A stretch of DNA of 64,000 bases from Symbiodinium natans (taxonomy: Eukaryota; Sar; Dinophyceae; Suessiales; Symbiodiniaceae): assembly GCA_905221605.1 (NCBI GenBank), contig CAJNDS010002659.1, positions 160,359-224,358 of the forward strand, in the 5' to 3' direction. Below are positions 20,740-31,450 of the stretch, one piece after another; position 1 is the first letter of the stretch, and every line of letters begins with the position of its first letter. The position numbers and the translations under genes were made by a program. The notes beneath the pieces were generated by a model. The model saw only the letters and a list, made by a program, of their open reading frames with translations. It made no database searches and had not been told where the DNA came from.

Positions 20740-21418
20740 TTCTGGATCTGTGGTGAATGTACTTTGTACTCTGCTTTAGTATGGCATTGACCGTTGGTTT
20801 ATACTACCAGTATAGCATAGCGTAGCAGGGCATAGCTCCGAAAAGCATGGTATAGTTTAGCAACGGCAACAGCAACAGCAACTAACAAGGTACAGCATAG
20901 TTCTAGTCCAGTCCAGTCCAGTCTAGTAAGTCTAGTATAGCACACTTTGCTACAGCAAAGCATTCAATAGCAGCAGAATAAACTTGCGACGCTGCTGGAA
21001 TGTTGTTCGGATGAGTCTTCTCCTGCATAGACAAGTGCAAGAGATGCAGGTGTCTAGGATTTAGGGTATGCTGTGGTAGTACAATCATGCAGTGCACAAC
21101 AGTGTTTAACTCTGCATCCAAAAGACGTTGTGGCATACTTAGACCAGAACTGGTCCAGGGTACCGCTTTTGTGCTGCGTTTTTTGACAACCACCACCTTT
21201 TCCCGAGTAAATAAATCTTCAGGAGCCTTATTTGCACGACGACGATGCGGAGTTCGTCTTCTTCTTTGCCGGCAGACTACGCAGTGACCTGCAAACCTTT
21301 GTGGTACACAGCTTCCTCTTGAACTGCTGGATGTAGCGCCTTGCAAGAACAAGTCAGGTTCTCGTAAAGTAGATGCGCTTTGGGGCTGCAGACATGTAAA
21401 CGTTCCTCAATCTCTTGG
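20740..21418. other. Downstream flank, no gene seen
   Basis: Contains TAGCATAG-like and CAGTCCAGTCCAG short repeats (about 20810-20945). Open stretches on either strand are short and lack family signatures. Confidence 0.5.
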
Positions 21419-23134
21419 TGCCCCAGTGGAGCTGCTTCGGCGTTTCAGTGCTGGGCGCTCTAGATGTAGGACACCACTTCACCTCCTAGATTCCCTTCTG
21501 TCCTAAACACTCTGTCACTCCTCTGAGGGTTTGCTTGAACCTAAACTCGGAAGCAAACCCGGACTCCTTGAGGTGGACGCAACCTACACACTTTACCGAA
21601 TCATCAGCCTCATCGTTGCGGACGGGGTGTTGTGATAGAGGTTTGGGGCATCAGAGTGGCAAGCCCCTAACCTAGAGGTCCTCTTCAGCAGTGTTCACAA
21701 CCCCATAGCTGCCCGCGAAGCTTCAAGTAAAACTCTCTTGGTTGAGGAGCTCAGGTTTTGAAACCCTAAGCCCTAAACCCTAAACCCTAAACCGTTGAGG
21801 AGTTCAGGTTTTGAAGAGCTGCAAGGAGGGGTTCGGTCAGGACTTTATAACGTCTAAGATTGGCTGAAAGGCCTTGAAGAAAGAAAGGCCAGTTAGGGTG
21901 CCCTAAACCTTTAACTTCCCAAGCCCCTAAACCCGAAACCCGATACCCGAAACCCCGAACCGTATTTTCGTGAACCCCATTTTGGGTTTTGGCATCTTAG
22001 GGTGGAGGGTTGTGGCAGCAGGGTTCATGGAGGGCTCAGATCCCTGAACCGCCAGACCCAACCCCCCCAAAATCTCTCCCAAAAACCGGGATCAGGGTTT
22101 AGGGCTCAGGGTTAGGATTCGGGTTTAGGTCCCAAAATAGTCGGATTCCGGAATAAGGACCCCAATGAGGGACCCCTAATCTCGGAAACCCCCAAATCGT
22201 CTTTTTTGGGGCTGCCCTATTTTGAGTGAGACGAAGCAGGCTACCAGCTGCTTAGGAACCCATGTTAGTGCTACACCAGCACCGCTAGGAGCAGTACCTG
22301 GGTCATCTGGAAAGCCGCTGCCCTAGCTGGTGCCGCCTGATACAGGGACCCCAAAGGCGATCCTTATTTCGAGAACTACCCATAACATGGGGCGTGTCTC
22401 CCCCTGTAAAAGAGGGCCCAGCAGACAGAGCCCGCAAGCTTCGCACCCGAAAAGTCGTCAACAAACCGGCTTATGAGATCCGCCTCCCCCGGTCGTTCGC
22501 CCTCAATCCTTCAATACTATCAACAGTGATAAGGATAGAAAGTATAGGAATGTACTCATGACAACAGACTACGGAAACCAAGAACCTCCCCTTGTTTCGG
22601 ACAGCTCATCAGGTTTGAATCACATGAAACAAGCCCCCCCCCCCCCCCCCCGAAGCCCTGAAATAATCATCGGACCAAGGTTCTGCATACATTTGGTCTA
22701 ATTGCAGGAAGCATGCGTGCGATGAGCCAGACGAAGGAAATCGCAGTGTCAGAAAGTGCTGCCGCTTCGGAAAGTAAGTCCCGAAAGTAGCCGTGTCGAA
22801 TCTGAGACTGAGACTGTTTCGAATAAGGTAACAAAGGACGAAACGAGGTTTCGGGTTTAGGGTTTAGGGTATCAGAACCTTCTAGCCTCAACACCAAGGA
22901 AGCGACAACAAGTAGATTCACTCCCAAGCAAGCCTCTAACACAGGAATCCTCAATCCTGAAGTCCTAAACCACTGTAATCCCCCTAAGAATGCCTGAGCT
23001 CCCTCAAACACCAGAAAAACAACAGCCTAAGCACCAAAATCCCCTCGAAAGTCCCAACCCCCCCACAACCCCAATAAAGCACGAGAAGCCTCCCCGAGCG
23101 AACCAGGCTTTGGCATACTGGCGGCGGCCATCGC
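21419..23134 (+). repeat. Segmental duplication, copy B
   Basis: Counterpart of 1964-4575. It is shorter because it lacks the large telomere-like arrays at the positions of 1995-2070, 2175-2697 and 3638-3676. It has its own small C-homopolymer insertion near 22635. The part 21975-22088 is inverted relative to 3153-3245. Confidence 0.85.
21555..21635 (+). pseudogene. Broken copy of the exon-like fragment at 2710
   Basis: Same frame as the fragment at 2710 (KPGLLEVDATYTLYRIISLI) and then a TGA after about 26 codons. Confidence 0.35.
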
Positions 23135-23169
23135 CGGGACGGCACCCGCCAGCGGCCACTTGCCAGATT

Positions 23170-23386
23170 TTCTTCACAGAGGTGTCGAGGGGGGACCCCT
23201 CAGATTGCGCACAAAGGCGCCTCACGAGCACTGCACGTCGAGGTCTGAGTCGACGTGTCAGGCCAAGCCCAGCACCCTGCAAAGCAGACCGTACAGTAGC
23301 AGCTCCTCGTGTCCAGACGAGAGCGGGTCTGAGGGTGTAGATCCTGCCATCCCAGTAGTTTATGAGTCACTGAACCCGAGCCGCGG
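23170..23386 (+). other. Possible exon, unrecognised
   Basis: Acceptor CTTCACAG at 23169 and donor AGCCGCG/GTAAAT at 23386 bound an open frame rich in Ser, Arg and Pro with SGSEGVDPAIPVVYESLNPS near its end. No family is recognised. Confidence 0.25.
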
Positions 23387-23779
23387 TAAATTGTGATTTT
23401 GTGAGATTGAGGTGCTTGGAATTCGCGATGCAAGTCGGTTCCCCCTTCGACCCTTCCCTGACGACACTGGATGAAACGGTTCCCTGAAAGTTTAGGAATG
23501 TGCAGGGCATGCATAGGGCAGAGGGGCTAACAGGGGGCCCTAAACCCTTGACCACATTCCCTGGCAAGCCAACACTGCGCTCATGATCTTTCTGGCTCCC
23601 ACCCAGTCGGCTCAAGATCGGAAGGCCTTTTCCACAGCCAGGCTTAGATATCCGGCGCTAGTGCTATCAGAGCTGTTGGCACCCCATTTGGGTTTCAGAG
23701 CAGACACATTGCACATAACTTCAGGCTCAAGATCCGGTATAAGCCTCCGAACTCCAATCCTGAAAACCCCCAAACCCCA

Positions 23780-23877
23780 TACACCTCAAACCCTACAAGC
23801 CCCAAGCCCGTGGACCGCTTTGCCCTCGGCCGCGTCCGCTGCCGGGCCAAGCGAGGCGGACTCTCCTATAAGAAAGG
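23780..23877 (+). other. Possible exon, unrecognised
   Basis: An open frame KPVDRFALGRVRCRAKRGGL ends at TATAAGAAAG/GTGACA, a plausible donor. Start boundary not determined. A (CA)n run follows at 23988-24010. Confidence 0.3.
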
Positions 23878-24390
23878 TGACATGCAGTTGCGTTGACTCT
23901 TGAGGGCATAAGGTTCACGAAGACAATCTATGTGGATCCGAAGGGTTGATGAGGCTGTACTGCACTTATATACAGACACACCGACACACACACACACACA
24001 CACACACACAGCTGCCTCTACTCCTACACCTACTTCTACACCCACACCTACACCTAAGCTCCTTCAATAGGCTACACCACACAGCCAGTTTGAGAGTTCG
24101 AGTGTTGCGGGTCCTCAGCGAGGTGTTGCCAGACGCCAAGGCCGGGAGACGTTGGGGTTCAGAGGTTTAGAAGGCTCAGACGTGTTCAAGGGCTGCTGCA
24201 TCGCGGGATGTTCAAGATCTCAGGGTTCTGGCTGAGTGATATTTACGTTTTGGGGCGTCGTGGGCTTTGGGCGCAAGCGTTTGAGGCAAAGCGCCTTGGA
24301 GTTTCGGGCTGTGGTAGCATCCCTTGGGCCCCCTATAAGCCCGGAGCCGAACTTGAACAAACACAAACCTAGGCAGCGCCGCACAGCTCG

Positions 24391-24490
24391 GTAGGCCCTT
24401 GGGACATTTTATATTTTCCCTTATTGAAAAATTGGGTTCAAGAGGATCATATTCAGGAAAGCCTTTCAGAGGGGTTTAAAGGCCATCCGA
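24391..24490 (+). mobile_element. TAGGCCCTTGGGA dispersed element, copy 2
   Basis: GTAGGCCCTTGGGACATTTTA through AAGAGGATCATATTCAGG to TTTAAAGGCCATCC. Confidence 0.65.
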
Positions 24491-24544
24491 GAGAAGTACT
24501 GAGCCCACCCCCCTCATCTTGCCATCGGACGTGGCGTAATCTGG

Positions 24545-24632
24545 GGGGGGGGCTTACGAAAAATAGCCCCAAGTAGTAGGATCCCCCTTATGGTGTGGGC
24601 CCCAATAAGGTACCCCGAATTTCGGAAACCCC
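24545..24632. mobile_element. CGAAAATAGGGG element copy
   Basis: GGGGCTTACGAAAAATAGCC at the left and GGTACCCCGAATTTCGGAAA at the right form imperfect inverted ends. Confidence 0.55.
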
Positions 24633-24656
24633 CATGTCATCGACGCATGGTGTTGG

Positions 24657-24727
24657 AGGGGTTGCTGAAGGTGGCGCTCCCACCACGGATCGACCTCGTT
24701 TCGCTTCGCACCTTCCAAGGCGCTCTA
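24657..24727 (+). other. Possible exon fragment, unrecognised
   Basis: An open frame MVLEGLLKVALPPRIDLVSL followed directly by a CCCTAAA array (24726-24781). Confidence 0.3.
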
Positions 24728-25290
24728 ACCCTAAACCCTAAACCCTAAACCCTAAACCCTAAACCCTAAACCCTAAACCCTTCAGACCCGTTTATAGGGC
24801 GGCTTCTTTCCTGGGGGATCCCGAGAACCTCAGGTTCCCAGCTGGGACCCTCACACTGAGACCTGTGTAAAGCCTCCCTGGCCACCCCCAACCATTCCGC
24901 ATCATTCCTCACAGCAACCTGTTAGTAGCAAAGTCACTCTAGTCCATGTGTAGCAGAACTTAACTCTGACCCTACAAACTCCAAGCCCCAAAACCCTGTG
25001 TGAGCCCTAAACTCCAAACCCTGGAACCCGAAACCCTTTGTAAACCCGAAACCTCAGACCCTATATAACCCCTCCAGAAACCCGAAACCCCAAACCCTCA
25101 ACCCTGAGCGCTAAACCCTAAACCCCAAACCCTCAACCCTAAGCCCTCCACAAACCCCTACGCCCTCAGCTCCAGTCGGCAGTAGTCTTCTACGCGCATA
25201 AAAAACTACTGTTAACCTTAAACCCTCCATAAACCCTGAACCCTGAACCCTAAACCCTAAACCCTAAACCCTAAACCCTAAACCCCAAGA
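24726..25290 (+). repeat. Telomere-like arrays and degenerate CCCTAAA words
   Basis: Clean CCCTAAA at 24726-24781 and 25240-25287, degenerate between 24990 and 25230. Confidence 0.8.
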
Positions 25291-25300
25291 GCCCTCAGCT

Positions 25301-25372
25301 CCAGTTGGCGGCTACGACCTGGCTCGCCAGCCTCCGCGGCGCGCAGCCCAGGGAGCTGCAGAGGCCCAGTCA
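25301..25372 (+). other. Possible exon between opposite telomere-like arrays
   Basis: CCCTCAG acceptor, then LQLAATTWLASLRGAQPREL open to a GTCAGTG donor-like site. A CCCTAAA array ends just before it and a TTTAGGG array starts just after it, the same architecture as the phosphodiesterase and EF-hand exons. Confidence 0.35.
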
Positions 25373-25374
25373 GT

Positions 25375-25475
25375 GTTTAGGGTTTAGGGTTTAGGGTTTA
25401 GGGTTTAGGGTTTAGGGTTTGGGGTTTAGGGTTTAGGGTTTAGGGTTTAGGGTTTAGGGTTTAGGGTTTAGGTTT
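25375..25475 (-). repeat. Telomere-like array, TTTAGGG orientation
   Basis: About 14 units with one TTTGGGG variant. Confidence 0.95.
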
Positions 25476-25975
25476 AAGAGGAACCTTCATCAGAAGACTA
25501 CCGTTTCAACAGTAACAGTTATGAGAAGAGGAGTCGTCACATAAGATTAATCTTCACAGGAAGAGAAGGAATACATCGACAATCAGAAAGGAAGAGGAAT
25601 TGCACTTGCAACTGTAATAGTTAGAAATGATAGCACTGCTGTTGGTGATAGCGACGACGATCAGATGACGATGACGACGGCGATGACGATGCTGATCATG
25701 ATCTGAAGACTTTAGTTTACCATCCGCGGAGGGCGGCCAACCTGGAATCCCATCGGAGGTAGCATGAGGAGTGCGTTTCAATTCCGCTTCAACGACTGCT
25801 ACTTGCAATGGTTTGAAATACCAGCCCTCCAAGGTCTAGGGCCGGGGGTGCGGAAGGTTATTCCAGAAGCCGCCACCAACACCCTCAACCTGGAAGCCTA
25901 AAAGCGACCCCAGAGCTCAACCCTGACGCCTCAACCCTGGTCCGAGCAGGTTAGGGAGACGAAGCTGGTGAGATA

Positions 25976-26070
25976 CGCGCGCGCGCGCGCGCGCGCGTGT
26001 GTGTGTGTGTGGGTTGGCTGGTTGGTTGCTTGGTTGGTTGGTTGGTTGGTTGGTTGGTTGGTTGGTTGTT
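25976..26070. repeat. (CG)n(TG)n(GGTT)n compound microsatellite
   Basis: CG dinucleotides pass into TG and then into GGTT tetranucleotides; the alternating purine-pyrimidine part could adopt Z-DNA. Confidence 0.9.
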
Positions 26071-26698
26071 TAAGCCTCGGTTGCTGTAACAGCGCCCTTA
26101 AACCCCGATCTGCCCAAATCCTCTGCCCCAAAACTGAAGCCGCCTAAACCCTTACACTGCTGACCCCATAAGCTGCCCCCTCCCATCTCTGACATGCGAG
26201 GCGATGGGGGTCCAGCAGTCCTTACAGGGACAGGCCGGTGGGCTTGCCTCTCTGCTGACGTTTTGGAAGGTTTGGGATCATCTTACGTATTTGGGTTCGA
26301 GGGTTTGGGGTTGAGGGTCTAGGTACCAAGGGTGTGGGGGTTCGAGGAATTTGGCTACCTTGGCGTTGGAGGACCCTACCGAAGTCCGGAACACCCTCAA
26401 TCAGCGCCTATCAGAACTCCAAAACCCGAAGCTGGAAATCGGGTCTCTGTCAAACTCCCCCGAGTGATGTTAGCGAGGGAACCATGAATCGCAAAGACCA
26501 TAAAATTACGAAATTCCCCAAAGTTACTGCCTACTTGGTGGTAGACGGGGGGCTAGTTGATAGATGCCGTACCTGTACTTCTCCAAGTATGTGTCCGGCT
26601 TATCTATGAGACCTCTATGGATTTTAAGCTGCCATGCAGCCATGGGCGCGGAGACTGAGTTTTAACCCCAATCTTGCATTCCGAAAACATCATCTAAA
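26071..26698. other. No gene seen
   Basis: Unique sequence with an open frame at 26334-26609 that has no family signature. Confidence 0.4.
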
Positions 26699-26920
26699 TG
26701 TATATACATATTTACATATTTACATATATACATATATACATATACATATATACATAATTATATACATATACACATAATTATATACATATACACATAATTA
26801 TATACATATATACATATATACATATATACATATATACATATATACATATATACATATATACATATATACATATATACATATAATTGTATACGTCTGTACG
26901 TGTATATACATATTTGAAAA
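26699..26920. repeat. (TATACA)n AT-rich microsatellite
   Basis: Long run of TATACATATA units. Confidence 0.95.
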
Positions 26921-27401
26921 CTTTATTAGGACAAGCGAGAACTGCGAAGCCAGAAGACCGAGTCCGGCCAAAACCAAAGGGAAAACTATCCCACGCACCC
27001 GTCAAAACCCTCACCCTTCTCAACACTCTCGACTCTACGTGGCGAGCGCAATAATTCTCACCCCGTTGGCACCCTAAACAGAAGGAGGCTGTAATGCAAA
27101 AGGGCCCTGTAAGAGTGATTTTGCATTAGGGACACTCAAGCCCCGAAAGAACAGAGACCCCCAGCAACTCGGAATCCTAAAGCCCTTGCGCGCGGAGGCG
27201 GCACAGGGGGCTTTCAGTCCCAAGGAGTTGTTTTGTTGTGGTGCCGGGGTGGGGGGTTGCGGTGGTGTTGAGGGGGCATGAGGCCGTTTTGTGGGGTTCG
27301 TCCGTTCGGGAACTGTGATTCTGGTGGTTTCGCGCTTTGAGGCTAAGGGCGTCCTCCCCACGCAAACTTGCAACTTCCAATCGAACGGACATCGAGGCTA
27401 G

Positions 27402-27548
27402 ATAGGCCCTTGGGACGTTTGTTATTTTCCCTTCTTGGGCTTAAGAGGATCATCTTCAGGAATACCCTCAACCCCAAACCCCAAACCCTAAACCCCAAAC
27501 CCTAAACCCTAAAGGAATATTGTTCAGAGGGTTTTAAGGGCCATCCTC
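27402..27548 (+). mobile_element. TAGGCCCTTGGGA element interrupted by telomere-like tract
   Basis: The element skeleton is split after TTCAGGAATA by about 40 bases of CCCTCAA/CCCCAAA/CCCTAAA units. The element then resumes with AGGAATATTGTTCAGAGGG, so AGGAATA is present on both sides. Confidence 0.75.
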
Positions 27549-27661
27549 GCAGGGGATCTTTTCTTGGGGGTGTTTTGGGTCGCTCTCTCGAAGACCTCGG
27601 AGGGCTTGGGCTTCTGAGCCAGGATCCCTCCAAAACCTGAGCCCTTCCAAATCTGAGCCCT

Positions 27662-27790
27662 TGTGATTTCTATGATTTCTATGATTTCTATGATTTCTAT
27701 GATTTCTATGATTTCTATGATTTCTATGATTTCTATGATTTCTATGAACCCTATGAACCCTATGAACCTTATGAGCGCTCTGAGCCCTAT
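27662..27790. repeat. 9-bp TATGATTTC tandem repeat passing into TATGAACCC
   Basis: About nine TATGATTTC units followed by TATGAACCC and related variants. Confidence 0.9.
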
Positions 27791-27975
27791 GAACCCTATG
27801 AACCCTAGGAGTACCAACTCTAGAATATGCGAAGTCTAGATTTTTTCCAATCGGCGTCCAATGCTTCGACGTTTTTGTCTCGAGCCGTCCTTCCGCTCGG
27901 GGCAGAATTCCAGGTTGCCCTACATCAGACCCTTACGAAGACTCGCCAGGTCTTCGTAGCATTTTTGACTGCAGA

Positions 27976-28041
27976 TTATGGCGATCCCCATGGGATTTAC
28001 TGCTGCACGAATGAGGAAATGGCCAGGTGGGTCACCGTCAT
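27976..28041 (+). other. Exon with PH-domain-like C-terminal helix
   Basis: Between an acceptor TTGACTGCAG and a donor CATCG/GTAAGA the frame reads YGDPHGIYCCTNEEMARWVT followed by VI. A strand, then EEMxxWV, is the usual end of a pleckstrin-homology domain. The preceding open frame (27827 onward) may be its upstream part or intron. A following exon may start after TTTTTGGCAG at 28180 (HLELYTELDGRLLQAAVAFA). No other part of the gene is identified. Confidence 0.4.
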
Positions 28042-28337
28042 CGGTAAGATCACACATCCTCGCAAAGCACTCCCCCCCCCCCCCCCCCGCCCCCACTGTG
28101 TCTGTTTTGTCAGGCTAGGTGGATCGAAAGGCAGGGAATGACACTTGTTCAGGCCGCTGCTTGAAGTGTGTTTTTGGCAGGGGAGAGGGGGAGAGGAGGT
28201 ATTCCTCAGGACGGGTGCCACCTTGAGCTCTACACTGAGCTGGATGGTCGCCTCCTGCAAGCGGCTGTGGCTTTCGCGTCCTGTCCAAGCATCATGCATT
28301 GTTCGAGCGCCTCAGTACATCTCAGTTGCTTGGAGAT

Positions 28338-28659
<322 letters not shown>

Positions 28660-28687
28660 CAGCTGCATGTGAGGTGTGGCACTCAGA

Positions 28688-28773
28688 AACCCCACGCCCC
28701 ACGCCCCGCACCCCACACCCCACACCCCACACCCCACACCCCACACCCCACACCCCACACCCCACACCCCACC
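28688..28773. repeat. (CACACCC)n heptamer repeat
   Basis: CACACCC and CACGCCC units. Confidence 0.95.
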
Positions 28774-29028
28774 CCAAAAACAAGTTTTGAATGCGTCGTA
28801 GATAATGCAATATATCGATTGATTATGATGCGAGTCTAATACACATTTTTTTGATCGAATGCTTGAAGACGATTATAGAGGAAAGACCGTTGTAGGTGTA
28901 TTTTCGTTATTATTCCATAGACCTTATCAAAGTTGATATTTCAATAACATCGAGTTTTGACCGTGCTTTTCAATATAGGGTCTTATGGAAAGTGAGTAAG
29001 ATGTAACATAGCCAGAAGTGTAGGGGCA

Positions 29029-29217
29029 CCGCACCACACCCCCCACCCCACACCCCACACCCCACACCCCACGCCCCACGCCCCACACCCCACACCCCAC
29101 ACCCCACACCCCACACCACCCCCACACCCCCCCCGCACCCCCCCACCCCGCGCCCCCCATCAATCCCCCCACCCCGCATCCACCCACATCCACCACCCCA
29201 CACCCCACACCCCACAA
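29029..29217. repeat. (CACACCC)n heptamer repeat, second block
   Basis: The same heptamer as at 28688, with C-rich variants, about 250 bases of AT-rich unique sequence away. Confidence 0.9.
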
Positions 29218-30790
29218 CGACAGAAGACTTGTCCCGAGAAGGATCTCTGTCCCTAGCAAGCGAAAAGCAACCTACCAAGAACAAACCGGAAATAAGTTCC
29301 TATCAGAAGTTCCATTTGCTCTTACCCATTGGCTTCTGGCTCCGCAGCTGTTTTCAGCGTGTAGTCACTGTAGTCGCCCCGAGCCTTAAGCATCGCTTGG
29401 CCAGCTTGCCCTCTCGGTTGCAATGATCCACCCGGTTAATGGTCCGGCAGCGGTAGTGTGCGAGGTCCCAAGCTTCTGCACAGGCCAGTGTTGCATGGTT
29501 TTGTCTGCTGCGTTTGCTCTTGCCACAGGCTCTGCGCAAGGCCAGGAGCCTTGTCGGCACTTGTTGCTTTAGCGTCAGCTTTCAGATCCTGTGACGAGGA
29601 AGTGCGGAGAGGGGAAGGGAGAGCGAGAGAGAGCGGAACAAAAGTACCAAAGCCAACGAGAGAGGAACAGAGTGCTTGCCGTGAGCTGTTGCAATGCAGG
29701 CTTTGTAACATCTGGCCCATGTGCAAAAGAGCCAGCTGTCTCAGGAATGCCACTGTGAAACTGGATGGCAAGTCGACATGACTATGTTGCTGCCATCCTG
29801 GATCTTCGTCCCTCGTGGCAAATAAATTCTTTGGGCATGTAACGTAGCAGGCGCAGCTGCTGCCCGCAATGTTCTACATGCACTTGCTTTGCCCAGGTGA
29901 TCGCTCTCCAGGGCGTACATTGCAAGAGCAAGGCTTGGTCTGCATACGTCATGTTTGGGAAACAGGGGTGTTAGCTCGTTAAAACCTTCCCTTCTGAACT
30001 CAATCGCTCATCTCATTCAGCTATCAAGCCGCTTTCATCGTTTGCCTAGGTCTCGGAATGTTAATACAGAAGCTTGAGTGGGGATCCCTTCCCCTACCTC
30101 GCCCCCCTCGCATCTCAAAAAATTTCAAGAAGTTTATATTACTAGTTTTTCTATCCCTGAGATTCGGTACTTTTTTCTTTTCAAGGATCTACAGATCTTC
30201 GGTGATTTTCTACCTCCCCCCTCCAAATATATATTTTTATATGTAAGGATATGAATGAAACATTTTACGGAACATTGACTTTGGATGAAATAAAACGCTG
30301 ATAGAAATGCTTAATCTTCCGTTCGATCAGATCCGTGGGTCGCGCTCTAAAACATCAACCCTTGCAGTCCTGGTTGGTGGTTCTGAGCTTCAGGCCCTAA
30401 CCAGGCACTGCCCTCGAGAAGCGAGCGTTTCTTCGGGTTCCGAACTGTTTGGAACACCTCTGTTTGGGATGCAGGTGATGAAGCAGTGTTCGGGTTCGGG
30501 GTCGCAGGTTTGTGCAGAGCTCTCCCCCACGCCTGAGCCCCAACACCAAACCCAGGAGCTGTACAACCTGAAACAGGCCAGAATCCGTTGTCTGGGTGCA
30601 GCAGAACAGGTCGAGTAGGGCTTGGGTCTTATGGACTTGTTTAGGGTTTAGGGTTAGGGTTTAGGGCGCGGCGTGTGGACATGGTACGGGAGCAGCCTCT
30701 TTTCTGGTCCGGTGGAAAACGTGTTGGCTTTGACCTTAGCTCGAGCATGTAGGCCATGCGGTGCCGGGCGCTTGGAGTTTACGGCATGAA
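29218..30790. other. No assignable gene
   Basis: Open frames at 29458-29781 and 30307-30618 on the plus strand lack recognisable motifs. A short TTTAGGG tract is at 30640-30668. Confidence 0.35.
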
Positions 30791-30792
30791 GA

Positions 30793-30930
30793 CATCTAGA
30801 TATAGATATAGATATAGATATAGATATAGATATAGATATAGATATAGATATAGATATAGATATAGATATAGATATAGATATAGATATAGATATAGTTGTA
30901 AATATAGATATAGATATAGATATAGAAACA
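30793..30930. repeat. (GATATA)n microsatellite
   Basis: About 20 hexamer units. Confidence 0.95.
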
Positions 30931-31450
30931 GATAGAATACATAATGTGATATGTATGTGGTATGTAGGGTCAAGGTGCGATGGCTTTTGGGACAGAGAAT
31001 CTCAGGCTAGCAGTGGCCAGATCTGGTGCAATATCGTGAGTAGGAGTCCTCATGGTAGATTTATCCGAGTGATCCTGTCGGGTACAGCGCATTTCGTTGA
31101 CTAAACCTGTGCGCCACGGTTGGACTGCCTAGCAGAGTGTACAGGTGCACATGGATCCTTTCAGATCCCTCAAGAAGAAACCTCCGACGCAGAGCCATCC
31201 TTCCTCTGTTACCCGCACCCAAGAGCACTTAAGTTTCAGAATGCAGGGGCCTGAAAGTGAAAAAAACAGGCAAGTGTGGAAGCCTCGGCGTTGGAAGGTC
31301 TACTTCTACCTGTGCCTTCACACGACCACATTGACATCCTGTCCACTTGACAGGACCTCGGGGTAGAGCACTGGGCAGAGCAGGGTCACAGTAAGTAGGT
31401 TAGGGTTTAGGGTTTAGGGTTTAGGGTGTAGGGTTTAGGAGCAGCTCTAG

